Shown here one piece after another: positions 1-10,940 of a stretch of DNA of 64,000 nt. This stretch comes from Siphonodentalium dalli. Taxonomy: Eukaryota > Mollusca > Scaphopoda > Gadilida > Siphonodentaliidae. The DNA is taken from positions 127,052,754 to 127,116,753 of the forward strand of contig CP136061.1 in assembly GCA_032622095.1 (NCBI GenBank), read 5' to 3'. The notes under the pieces are model-generated. The model saw only the letters and a list, made by a program, of their open reading frames with translations. It searched no databases and was not told where the DNA came from. A program made the position numbers and the translations under genes. Each line of letters opens with the position of its first letter. Within the stretch, counting starts at the first letter, position 1.

Positions 1-2249
1 CGCCGTTATATTGAGAAAATAATGCGTCAATACCAGTCAATACTGCTTTATTGGCGGTAAATGAAATTATTGAATCATGTATCGCAGCTAAACAAGCGAG
101 ACAACTGATCACAACACAACAATTAGTAATATTTCTGAAGCCTTGAGTGGTTTGTAATACACAGTGTAAATTTTCATTATTGCTACCATTTAAGGAAACA
201 TGCCCCCGATAGGGCTACTATGCGAACACATGTCTATATTAATTTCACATATTCCTTACCGTTCATTCATATATACTCCAAGCTCTCTGTTAATACAGAG
301 GCATCAAAACATTGGTCTGGAAAAGACCTACTATGTGGATGCGTGTATACATATTTACTTGATGTATTCTTTAATCGTTCATTTCTCTTTATTATCGTTC
401 ATTTATAGCATTATTAGAAGAAATTTAGTCTAAAATCTCCATTACATGGAGACAATAAAGAGCCCATATGGTGTAGACTAATGCATAAATACTTCATGTA
501 TTCTTTTCACCAATTATATGTATTGTACATCCTATACATTTAGTCTGTTATACAGAGGAAACGAAGCATGTACTACGTGGCAGTTTCATATGACGATAAG
601 ACCTACTATGTGAACACATGTGCATATTAATTTCACATATTCTTCTCAAAACGCTCTATTTTATACGGGGGTATCAAACATTGGTCTGGAAAAGGCCTGC
701 TATGTGGACGCGTGTATACATATTGACTTCATATATGCATTCATAGTTCATTTCTCTTAATTGTCGTTCATTTAATAGCATTATAAGTAGAAATATAGTC
801 TAAAACCGTCGGTATATGGATAATATATAGCGTCAATACTGTTTTATTGTTGGTAACTCAAATTATTGCATCATGTATCGCAACTAAACAAGCGAGACAA
901 CTCATAAATTCTTAATAGTTCTGATGTCTATGGCAGTTCACAGAGTGTATATTTTCATTGTTGTTACCATTTTAGTGCATAAATTACTGATTTCTGTGTA
1001 AGAACGCTGGTCTCCATTGTTGTTATGATTGTGCCTATAACTGTCCATATTCTTAAAGCAAGTACGGTACCTCTATGTGATATGATGTATACAAATTTCC
1101 ATTTTCACAGGTAAATCACGTATAAACGCTCTTTAATGTATAGTTAAACTGAGTTTTCACATGCAGGGCTATGTCTTTGTGGACTATATACGTGGTATAC
1201 TTCAGTATATACACGAAGTGAATGTGTTCTAAGTATGCGTATCTGATTTATGTATACGTCCGTGTTTCTTAAAGCAAATCCAATACATATTAGTGCGTTA
1301 TATTATGATGTACATTAAGTGCCCTTTTCACTGTTAAATCAAGTAAAAAAGCCCTCTACTATAGTTAACTATTCAGTTCCACATACGCTATAAGCTCTAT
1401 GGTGGTCCGGTGTGTCTTATCAATATGCCATTATATGCACGAATGTAATGTGTTCAAATATGTGGGTTATGATGTATACTTTAATGTTAAAGTATATAAG
1501 CACTCTTTAAGATATGCATATGCAGAATGTTGCCTCTTTACACTGACAGAAAAAAAAGGAATATATAATTTTGAATACTACTCTTCATAAAACGTTAGAA
1601 AACCATAATCTAACAACTAATATCGAAGAACAATGTAATTACTTGATAAGCATTGTAAATATTTCGTCTGTTTTAAATAAAATGGAAATATTTCGTCTAT
1701 TTGAAATACAGTTGGAAGCAACAATCAAGTATTTAAATGAAATTTGGACCAAAATCTTATAATTTGAGAAAACGTATATAATTTCTATCGAAGTCTTATA
1801 ATAAAGGAAGGCTTTGCGCGAATCCATTCGGTCTAATGTGTGAATGTGTTCATCATCGCAAATATAATGATGCAGAAATGAATATTTCCTAGAAAAATGT
1901 TAACATAGCTTGTATTTAACCGAAATAATATAGCATTTGAGTTAAAATGTTTCATATTAGGACCATAACGAACCAATGCATAAAAATACAATATTTTGTT
2001 TTTCATTCTCGATCAAAATAATGCAGGGTTGTCAATTATCAACAAAAAACAAATACTTTGAAACAAAAACGATGACATAAGAACGAATATCCAAGAGCTA
2101 GTGTGAAAATAACCCTCACATTTATAAAAAAAAAACAATAAAAATTCAGTTTTCGAGTAAGTCCTTCATAATTATTGAATGTTTTCGTCTATGTTGGATC
2201 AAATTTGACACAAAAATCAATTAGCTCACTAATAGTTCGCGCAATATCT
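1..2249. repeat. Outer left arm: diverged AT-rich repeats, no gene seen
   Basis: Sub-repeats recur within the arm, for example GGTCTGGAAAAG at about 315 and 685, and a TCGTTCATTTA...GCATTATTA...TTTAGTCTAAAA block at about 370-440 and 760-810. TAAACGCTCTTTA is present at about 1121. Short open frames at 200-433 and 1399-1762 are AT-rich, unlike known proteins by eye, and are duplicated in the right arm; I do not call them genes. Confidence 0.6.
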
Positions 2250-3420
2250 CATATTTTGAGAAAACGTTTGCAATTTTAGACAACAATATTGCTAGTGAAG
2301 GTGAATATTTCATCCTGGAACTCATGAAATATGATAAAAATAGATGTAAAGACACTTCACGAGACCTCATATCTTTGAGTTATGAACATAAAGTCATCTC
2401 ATAGTGCCAATGTACCCCATAATTTGGTCAGGAGAAATATGTATTTCATATTTGACCCTTCATCTATGGTAAAAAATGAATTAAGGGACATGGGAGTGGT
2501 GTCCTAGACATTAACCTAGAGCATAAATTGACTCAATTTTGCAATTTTAGGCAACATTCTTGCCAGGGAAAGTGTATATTTCATGTTGGAACTCATCAAA
2601 TGTGATAAACATGCATCAAAAGGCACTTACTGAGCTCTGATGACTTTGAGTTATGACAACAACGGCATCTCATACTAGATTGTAAGCCATAATTTGGTCA
2701 GGAAAAGTGTAAATTTCATATTTTATCCTACATGTGTTTTAACAATCAATGTAATTACACCCCATCGGTCGCCTAGACACAGCGTAAATGTTCTCAAGTT
2801 TTCAACTGTAGGCCACAATGTCGGCAGTGAAGGTAAACATTTCATGTTGGAACCCATGAAATGTGATAAAATGGATAAAAAGACACTTCATGAGTACTTA
2901 TGACTGAGTTGTGAACATAAAGGGACCTCATAGTGTATTGTAGGTCATAATTTGGTCAGGAAAATTGTAAATTTCATGTCTTAAGCTCCATGTGTTTTAA
3001 AAATATATTTAATTACAGCCAGTGGGTCCCTAGAGATCAATCCACAGTCCATATGTAGTCCATATGCAATTTTAGGGAACAGTATTGCTAGCGAAGGTGA
3101 ACATTCCATGCTGGAACTCATGAAATATGATAAAAATAGATGAAAAGACACTTTCTGAGGCCTTGGTCAGGAGAAATGTGTATTGTATTTTGACCCTTGA
3201 TGCGTGGTAGCAATCAATGAAATTACACCCCATGGTATCCTCAGATATGAAGCAACATCATAAATGCACTCAGTTTTGGCAATTTAGAAAACATTGTTGA
3301 TAGGGAAGTTGTACATGTCATGTTGGAACTGGTGAAATGTGATAATAATTGATCAAAAGACACTCGATGAGCCCTGATGGGTTTCAATTATGGTCATAAA
3401 GGCATCTGATAGTGTCATTA
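2250..3420. repeat. Tandem array of about five 265-bp units (left arm)
   Basis: A diverged unit recurs with starts near 2270, 2540, 2802, 3066 and 3273. Each has CAATTTTAGG-like bases, then CAGTGAAGG-like bases, a TTTCATGTTGGAACTCATGA segment, AAAAGACACTT, and TAATTTGGTCAGGA. Units differ at many positions, so the array is old compared with the near-identical palindrome arms that carry it. Confidence 0.8.
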
Positions 3421-3673
3421 TACAACGGGGAAATTTGTGAAGCGCTAACAAAGCGTATCTACACGGTGTTATACGATCCAAAATGATCCTGATATAAGAA
3501 ATGCAATCTAGATCATACTCAGTATCTTCGTATCGACTGAATATATCGTTATTCGATGGTGTTCTCGACATACCTCCGTCTTTACTTTTCTTATGCCTTT
3601 GTAAATTGTAGTTCGTCGATAATATATTTCTGCACAAATGGCACCCGTGTATTGTCTCGAATCATGGGAAGAA
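3353..3673 (-). pseudogene. Zinc-finger-like open frame, left mirror copy
   Basis: This is the mirror copy of the 3936-4256 frame, also pointing away from the centre, so the two are divergent with about 260 bp between their open ends. One residue differs (Arg here, Gly in the other, from a base change near 3567). The open frame is kept in both copies, as expected for a recent duplication, so it is not by itself evidence of selection. The same half zinc finger CHLC...H is present. Confidence 0.35.
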
Positions 3674-3790
3674 CTATCGTCCTTATACCAGCGAAAAGAT
3701 GAGCGAATATGGTGTGGTATTATAAACTCGCCGCCTTCGTACCTCTATTTATCGTTTAGAGTTATTGTTCTTAGATAAAAAATTGGCGCG

Positions 3791-3818
3791 CGTGCGGCCC
3801 CCTCATCCCCACTGCCGC
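3791..3818. other. Palindrome spacer, GC-rich
   Basis: These 28 bases separate the two arms and are almost pure G and C, in contrast to the AT-rich arms. The arm ends beside them read AATTGGCGCG and its complement. This is the hinge of the palindrome and lies midway between two divergent open frames. There is no identifiable gene in it. Confidence 0.85.
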
Positions 3819-3935
3819 CGCGCCAATTTTTTATCTAAGAACAATAACTCTAAACGATAAATAGAGGTACGAAGGCGGCGAGTTTATAATACCACACCAT
3901 ATTCGCTCATCTTTTCGCTGGTATAAGGACGATAG

Positions 3936-4256
3936 TTCTTCCCATGGTTCGAGACAATACACGGGTGCCATTTGTGCAGAAATATATTATCGACGAACTA
4001 CAATTTACAAAGGCATAAGAAAAGTAAAGACGGAGGTATGTCGGGAACACCATCGAATAACGATATATTCAGTCGATACGAAGATACTGAGTATGATCTA
4101 GATTGCATTTCTTATATCAGGATCATTTTGGATCGTATAACACCGTGTAGATACGCTTTGTTAGCGCTTCACAAATTTCCCCGTTGTATAATGACACTAT
4201 CAGATGCCTTTATGACCATAATTGAAACCCATCAGGGCTCATCGAGTGTCTTTTGA
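3936..4256 (+). pseudogene. Zinc-finger-like open frame, right side of palindrome centre
   Basis: An open frame of about 106 codons runs outward from the palindrome centre between a TAG at 3933 and a TGA at 4254. It has no good ATG at its front; the first clear ATG is internal. Near its start it reads CHLC, twelve residues, then H, the first half of a C2H2 zinc finger, but the second histidine is missing. The middle (TPSNNDIFSRYEDTEYDLD) is not AT-biased filler and looks like real protein. The last 20 codons run into the 265-bp tandem array. I infer a remnant of a zinc-finger coding exon captured in the palindrome. No full gene can be built here, and no family can be named. Confidence 0.35.
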
Positions 4257-5359
4257 TCAATTATTATCACATTTCACCAGTTCCAACATGACATGTACAA
4301 CTTCCCTATCAACAATGTTTTCTAAATTGCCAAAACTGAGTGCATTTATGATGTTGCTTCATATCTGAGGATACCATGGGGTGTAATTTCATTGATTGCT
4401 ACCACGCATCAAGGGTCAAAATACAATACACATTTCTCCTGACCAAGGCCTCAGAGAGTGTCTTTTCATCTATTTTTATCATATTTCATGAGTTCCAGCA
4501 TGGAATGTTCACCTTCGCTAGCAATACTGTTCCTTAAAATTGCATATGGACTACATATGGACTGTGGATTGATCTCTAGGGACCCACTGGCTGTAATTAA
4601 ATATATTTTTAAAACACATGGAGCTTAAGACATGAAATTTACAATTTTCCTGACCAAATTATGACCTACAATACACTATGAGGTCCCTTTATGTTCACAA
4701 CTCAGTCATAAGTACTCATGAAGTGTCTTTTTATCCATTTTATCACATTTCATGGGTTCCAATATGAAATGTTTACCTTCACTGCCGACATTGTGGCCTA
4801 CAGTTGAAAACTTGAGAACATTTACGCTGTGTCTAGGCGACCGATGGGGTGTAATTACATTGATTGTTAAAACACATGTAGGATAAAATATGAAATTTAC
4901 ACTTTTCCTGACCAAATTATGGCTTACAATCTAGTATGAGATGCCGTTGTTGTCATAACTCAAAGTCATCAGAGCTCAGTAAGTGCCTTTTGATGCATGT
5001 TTATCACATTTGATGAGTTCCAACATGAAATATACACTTTCCCTGGCAAGAATGTTGCCTAAAATTGCAAAATTGAGTCAATTTATGCTCTAGGTTAATG
5101 TCTAGGACACCACTCCCATGTCCCTTAATTCATTTTTTACCATAGATGAAGGGTCAAATATGAAATACATATTTCTCCTGACCAAATTATGGGGTACATT
5201 GGCACTATGAGATGACTTTATGTTCATAACTCAAAGATATGAGGTCTCGTGAAGTGTCTTTACATCTATTTTTATCATATTTCATGAGTTCCAGGATGAA
5301 ATATTCACCTTCACTAGCAATATTGTTGTCTAAAATTGCAAACGTTTTCTCAAAATATG
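4189..5359. repeat. Mirror copy of the 265-bp tandem array (right arm)
   Basis: This is the reverse complement of 2250-3420 through the palindrome. Each unit matches its mirror unit far better than it matches its neighbours in the same arm, which shows that the tandem array existed before the inverted duplication. Confidence 0.8.
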
Positions 5360-7608
5360 AGATATTGCGCGAACTGTTAGTGAGCTAATTGATTTTTGTG
5401 TCAAATTTGATCCAACATAGACGAAAACATTCAATAATTATGAAGGACTTACTCGAAAACTGAATTTTTATTGTTTTTTTTTTATAAATGTGAGGGTTAT
5501 TTTCACACTAGCTCTTGGATATTCGTTCTTATGTCATCGTTTTTGTTTCAAAGTATTTGTTTTTTGTTGATAATTGACAACCCTGCATTATTTTGATCGA
5601 GAATGAAAAACAAAATATTGTATTTTTATGCATTGGTTCGTTATGGTCCTAATATGAAACATTTTAACTCAAATGCTATATTATTTCGGTTAAATACAAG
5701 CTATGTTAACATTTTTCTAGGAAATATTCATTTCTGCATCATTATATTTGCGATGATGAACACATTCACACATTAGACCGAATGGATTCGCGCAAAGCCT
5801 TCCTTTATTATAAGACTTCGATAGAAATTATATACGTTTTCTCAAATTATAAGATTTTGGTCCAAATTTCATTTAAATACTTGATTGTTGCTTCCAACTG
5901 TATTTCAAATAGACGAAATATTTCCATTTTATTTAAAACAGACGAAATATTTACAATGCTTATCAAGTAATTACATTGTTCTTCGATATTAGTTGTTAGA
6001 TTATGGTTTTCTAACGTTTTATGAAGAGTAGTATTCAAAATTATATATTCCTTTTTTTTCTGTCAGTGTAAAGAGGCAACATTCTGCATATGCATATCTT
6101 AAAGAGTGCTTATATACTTTAACATTAAAGTATACATCATAACCCACATATTTGAACACATTACATTCGTGCATATAATGGCATATTGATAAGACACACC
6201 GGACCACCATAGAGCTTATAGCGTATGTGGAACTGAATAGTTAACTATAGTAGAGGGCTTTTTTACTTGATTTAACAGTGAAAAGGGCACTTAATGTACA
6301 TCATAATATAACGCACTAATATGTATTGGATTTGCTTTAAGAAACACGGACGTATACATAAATCAGATACGCATACTTAGAACACATTCACTTCGTGTAT
6401 ATACTGAAGTATACCACGTATATAGTCCACAAAGACATAGCCCTGCATGTGAAAACTCAGTTTAACTATACATTAAAGAGCGTTTATACGTGATTTACCT
6501 GTGAAAATGGAAATTTGTATACATCATATCACATAGAGGTACCGTACTTGCTTTAAGAATATGGACAGTTATAGGCACAATCATAACAACAATGGAGACC
6601 AGCGTTCTTACACAGAAATCAGTAATTTATGCACTAAAATGGTAACAACAATGAAAATATACACTCTGTGAACTGCCATAGACATCAGAACTATTAAGAA
6701 TTTATGAGTTGTCTCGCTTGTTTAGTTGCGATACATGATGCAATAATTTGAGTTACCAACAATAAAACAGTATTGACGCTATATATTATCCATATACCGA
6801 CGGTTTTAGACTATATTTCTACTTATAATGCTATTAAATGAACGACAATTAAGAGAAATGAACTATGAATGCATATATGAAGTCAATATGTATACACGCG
6901 TCCACATAGCAGGCCTTTTCCAGACCAATGTTTGATACCCCCGTATAAAATAGAGCGTTTTGAGAAGAATATGTGAAATTAATATGCACATGTGTTCACA
7001 TAGTAGGTCTTATCGTCATATGAAACTGCCACGTAGTACATGCTTCGTTTCCTCTGTATAACAGACTAAATGTATAGGATGTACAATACATATAATTGGT
7101 GAAAAGAATACATGAAGTATTTATGCATTAGTCTACACCATATGGGCTCTTTATTGTCTCCATGTAATGGAGATTTTAGACTAAATTTCTTCTAATAATG
7201 CTATAAATGAACGATAATAAAGAGAAATGAACGATTAAAGAATACATCAAGTAAATATGTATACACGCATCCACATCGTAGGTCTTTTCCAGACCAATGT
7301 TTTGATGCCTCTGTATTAACAGAGAGCTTGGAGTATATATGAATGAACGGTAAGGAATATGTGAAATTAATATAGACATGTGTTCGCATAGTAGCCCTAT
7401 CGGGGGCATGTTTCCTTAAATGGTAGCAATAATGAAAATTTACACTGTGTATTACAAACCACTCAAGGCTTCAGAAATATTACTAATTGTTGTGTTGTGA
7501 TCAGTTGTCTCGCTTGTTTAGCTGCGATACATGATTCAATAATTTCATTTACCGCCAATAAAGCAGTATTGACTGGTATTGACGCATTATTTTCTCAATA
7601 TAACGGCG

Positions 7609-8040
7609 AGTTTAGATTCCTACTAATAATGCTATAAATTAACGACAATAAAGAGAAATCGAAGATTAAAGAGTACATCGAATAAATGTGTATACACGCG
7701 TTCCGCTCGTATGCCTTTTCCAGACCGATGGTTGATAACCCCCTACATAATAGAGCGTTTTGATAAGAACATGTGTCCACATAGTAGGCCTTTCGTGACA
7801 TGAGACTGTCACTTGGTACAGCCTGTCACTTGGTACACGCTTTGTTTCCTCTGTATAACAGCCTATCTTGATGGGAGTTATAATACATATACTTGATGAA
7901 AATAATGCATGAAGTAAGTATTTATACACTAGTCTACATAATATGGGCTCTTTAGTTTCTCCATTTAATGGAGATTTTAGAGTAATAATATGAATGAACT
8001 ATGACTAGAATACATCGAAGAACCAGACACCAATGCCATA
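7609..8040. repeat. Continuation of the arm repeat family outside the visible palindrome
   Basis: Past the point where the left arm leaves the window, the sequence goes on with the same sub-repeats found inside the arms: AATGCTATAAATTAACGACA at about 7630, CTTTTCCAGACCGATGGTTG at about 7717 and ATGGGCTCTTTAGTTTCTCC at about 7945. It is diverged from the arm units. This shows the palindrome sits in a longer run of one repeat family and may extend to the left beyond base 1. Confidence 0.65.
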
Positions 8041-8980
8041 CTCCTACCATCCATGGAGCAATTAATATACATGATATAAGACATAAAATACAACAGACAG
8101 TATCGTGTGCAACCGCTAAGGTATCATATGAATGAACCGTCATACACAATGATGTTACAACCAAAACTGCCTTATGGACGAAATACTGGAACTGATTATA
8201 CATTTGATACACGACATGTCATTCCACTCTATACATGGTCAGTTAGATATCTTGCGAAAGTGACGTGCACCTTTAAGGTATGTGACCAAAATGTGTTGTA
8301 TTGTATTTTATATATATGACCATTTCTGCAGTAAATAACGACACATCATTACTAGTGGGACTATGTGTGAAGCTCTTTGAATTAAATGAGCTTACTATGG
8401 TGGACATGTTTAGCCAGATACGTTCTTCAAATAATGTTGGGATTTAAATTGAAGCTTAATTAGCCCTTCAAGCTTTCCAAATCAAGGTTATGGCGTGAAA
8501 CAACCTGGAGAGAAAGATTTTATTTAGTTACTAATGTGGGTTCAAATAGAAACACATGGCGAAGGCCATGATTCGAGCCTGTATGGCGCTTCATAGCCCA
8601 TTAAAGGCGCGCCGATGGGTGTGGTTAACTTTAATATGTCATGTGTAGGCCAGAAGCCACGAGGAACCCATTGCTGTCCATGTCTGTACCCCATATATAC
8701 TGCTATATGCAGTCGACCTACCTAGGACCTCAGTTTCTCCTTTCCTGTGTGGCTATTCCAAACCCATTTAGTGCAATGCGTTTGAAAATATACAGAGCGT
8801 TATTAAGAAGGATCGCTGATGCGTATAATATAACCAATATTTAGTCAAAATTTTAAGAAAACCCATTATTGAAACATTGCGTTTGATAGTGTAGGGATTT
8901 GACCATATAATGGTTATCAGTGAAGTGATGACATGTGCACTAAATGACCTCAGTCAGTAAAGGCTAGTTCAGACCATATG
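8041..8980. other. No gene recognised
   Basis: AT-rich sequence with short unsupported open frames only (for example 8641-8844). No repeat shared with the rest of the window was noticed. Confidence 0.5.
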
Positions 8981-9215
8981 AGAACCACACTCACCACCCA
9001 TGCCTATACCCAAACAAACACCATGGCGACAGCGAAACACTACGAAGCTTCTCCCCACACGGACACTGTTGTCTTCCATGGATAATTTCTGATCCCATGT
9101 TGAGACCAAATTTCAGCCAAAGGGATCCCGTGGTTTCTGAGAAAATTATATTACAATGATGTACGGATGACGGACGAAGAGTGATTGGTTTTAGTTTCCA
9201 CACAGATGTGTACCA
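8981..9215. repeat. Dispersed repeat fragment of the 'cannot exceed the cost' non-coding type
   Basis: The stretch with CCATGGCGACAGCG, GACCAAATTTCAGCCAAAGG, TTTCTGAGAAAATTATATT and GATGACGGACGAAGAGTGAT resembles the short non-coding repeats spread through mollusc genomes. A 70-codon open frame on the minus strand is a by-product of this repeat. Identification is from memory of the sequence style only. Confidence 0.35.
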
Positions 9216-9600
9216 ACACGTTTTGAGACTGATATAGATGAAGTGTCCCTTTTATTATTGTTACGATGTGAAGTTGGCTAGTTCATACCCGTAGTATCAG
9301 TTTCACTGGCCAGTGTCACTTAGAAACAATATTACGGATCATTGTCACATACAAAGGTCTTCAAAGGGAAGTGTATAATATGAGTAATATTTTCGCGGGC
9401 TTTTAAAGTTGTATATATATATATAATAGGTGTGGCTTCACATTAGCAAATATGTCCCAAGGAACATGCACACCATGAAAGCAGGAAATATTAATAATCA
9501 AGGCTGTATTCTCAATACAGGGGGAGGGGGTAATTTAATTTGTTACAGTCAATGGAGCGATTATTAATGAATAAATTACGGAAAACAAGATGTGAAGAGG
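9216..9600. other. No gene recognised
   Basis: AT-rich, with a short (TA)n run near 9410 and a G-rich patch near 9520. Nothing else was seen. Confidence 0.5.
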
Positions 9601-9654
9601 CCTATAGGACATCTGTAGAGCGTGCTACCTATATGACATCTGTAGAGCGTGCTA
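9601..9654. repeat. 27-bp tandem duplication
   Basis: Two adjacent 27-bp units (9601-9627 and 9628-9654) differ at one base. Each contains GACATCTGTAGAGCGTGCTA. This is a recent local duplication. Confidence 0.85.
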
Positions 9655-10039
9655 ACGGATTTAGTCATAGAAAGAGTAATATCCAAGATGGATGCTTCGT
9701 TCAAATTCTATAGAGCCCATCTGGAGGTGCTACTAAACAAGGAATTTTTTCAAAAACTTGGAGATGAAAGTGGATATTCGAAGATTATGAGGGATTAGAA
9801 GTTGTAAGAAAAAGAAGAGCGAATAAAAACAGGAAGTGGTAGATAAAAAAGAGGGATAAAAAAAAGATAACAAAGAAAAATTATGAATAAATAGAGGATA
9901 TCCACCCTTTTTCAGTGGATATGGGTTATATCTCATGAGTGATGACAAAACATTGAATTTCCACGATATGATCAAATAATAAGCATGTGATACAACGCTT
10001 AGCCGATGGGTGTGGAGTCAGCCGGTATGTTTCACGAGG

Positions 10040-10160
10040 GATTGCGTCAGATTCCAATAACTCAGGCGTTGCGCCGGAAGTAGGGATTGCGCCAGATTCG
10101 AATGACTCAGGCATTGCGCCAGAAGTAGGGATTGCGTCAGATTCGAATGACAGGCATTGC
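10040..10160. repeat. 45-bp tandem repeat, 2.7 copies
   Basis: Units at 10040-10084, 10085-10129 and a partial one from 10130 share GATTGCGYCAGATTC and TTGCGCC(G/A)GAAGTAGG. The unit is 15 codons long, so the open plus frame at 9987-10205 reads a repeated peptide (GIAPDSNDSGIAPEV). The repeat is more GC-rich than its surroundings. It could be part of a repetitive coding exon, but no splice sites or homology support that, so I annotate it as a minisatellite. Confidence 0.8.
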
Positions 10161-10279
10161 AGGAGGCAGAGTTTCTTATGGGCTGGATCTTATTCTAGGG
10201 TTTAGGAGACGTGTGTAGACCACTCAATATCCCATCAGGTGTAGTGTGGAACCCTCAGAAGTGGCAGTGGGTTAGATAT

Positions 10280-10600
10280 ATTAAAAGACCGTTAATTTTA
10301 AATTATTTTTGAATTTTAGAAAAAGTTGAAGTTTTTTCAGTTTTTCATAGTTTTTTAATTTATGAATTTTGTTTAAAGTTTTTCATTTTTGTTTCTTTTT
10401 GAAAAGTTTTTTGAAATTTTAGAGTATTTTGAAGTTTTTAAACTTTTTTGAAATTTTTTGAGATTTTTGAAGTTTTTGAAATTTTAGAAATTTTTGAAGT
10501 TTTTGAAATTTTTGAAGTTTTTGAAGTTTTTGAAATTTTTGAAGTTTTTGAAATTTTTGAAGTTTTTGAAGTTTTTGAAATTTTTGAAGTTTTGAGGCCG
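10280..10600. repeat. T-rich low-complexity tract and TTTTTGAAG/TTTTTGAAA minisatellite
   Basis: From about 10437 to 10600 the sequence alternates 9-bp units TTTTTGAAG and TTTTTGAAA. All open frames here, on both strands, are translations of this repeat and are not genes. Confidence 0.9.
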
Positions 10601-10784
10601 AACTTGTCTGAACATGTCCGGCCAAAAATATCCCTTCCGTATAATAATATTCTAATGGGGATCATAAACCGCAAATAGACCGACGCGTGGGCGGAGAATA
10701 TAGGTCAAACACCAACGGTAGTACTGCAGAGAATGTAGGTCAAACTGTCTAGACTGGCACCAAACAGGCGGGGTATCATCATAT

Positions 10785-10860
10785 ATGCGAGGCGACCTAT
10801 GGTCGACTCGCATATATAAGAGAATGCATTGGCACAGGGCCGTTCTGTTGGGTAAAGGGT
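10785..10860. repeat. Dispersed repeat with TATATAAG, related to 39130-39260
   Basis: The segment CTCGCATATATAAGA followed by AATGCATTGGCACAGGG occurs here on plus and twice in diverged form on minus at about 39140-39190 and 39215-39250. TATATAAG looks like a TATA box, but its presence in a repeat weakens that reading. Confidence 0.55.
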
Positions 10861-10940
10861 TAAGATGTGTCACCTAATAAATTAGCAGATGACCATACTA
10901 TATATTTGATTCTCGTGTCACGCCGGTTGCATGCGAGCTT

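Larger units (their letters stand above)
1..7608. repeat. Giant palindrome (inverted repeat, arms 1-3790 and 3819-7608)
   Basis: Base n in the left arm pairs with base 7609-n in the right arm over the whole stretch, with no net insertion or deletion. I checked the register at both ends, at the centre and at several interior points. I noted at least seven substitutions between arms, for example at 332/7277, near 2844, near 3079 and near 3567, so identity is well above 99 percent. The left arm begins at the window edge, so it may be longer than seen. Possible origins are a recent inverted duplication, a long foldback element, or a fold-back assembly artefact. The scattered substitutions argue against a simple single-read artefact but do not exclude one. 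Confidence 0.95.

Noticed and set aside
200-2903. Short open frames of 60-95 codons in the palindrome arms, each found twice
   Set aside because: AT-rich, no motifs, and present twice only because the arms are copies of each other. Kept only the zinc-finger-like pair near the centre.
1-7608. Palindrome as terminal repeats of a giant viral or virus-like genome
   Set aside because: No capsid, polymerase or integrase-like frame in or near it; content is repeat filler.
10419-10678. Frames of repeated Phe-Glu-Val or Lys-Phe-Gln
   Set aside because: Translations of the TTTTTGAAR minisatellite on both strands.
10811-10818. TATATAAG as TATA box for the 10941-11693 frame
   Set aside because: The same word lies in a dispersed repeat with copies at 39.1-39.3 kb, so it is not specific to this frame.
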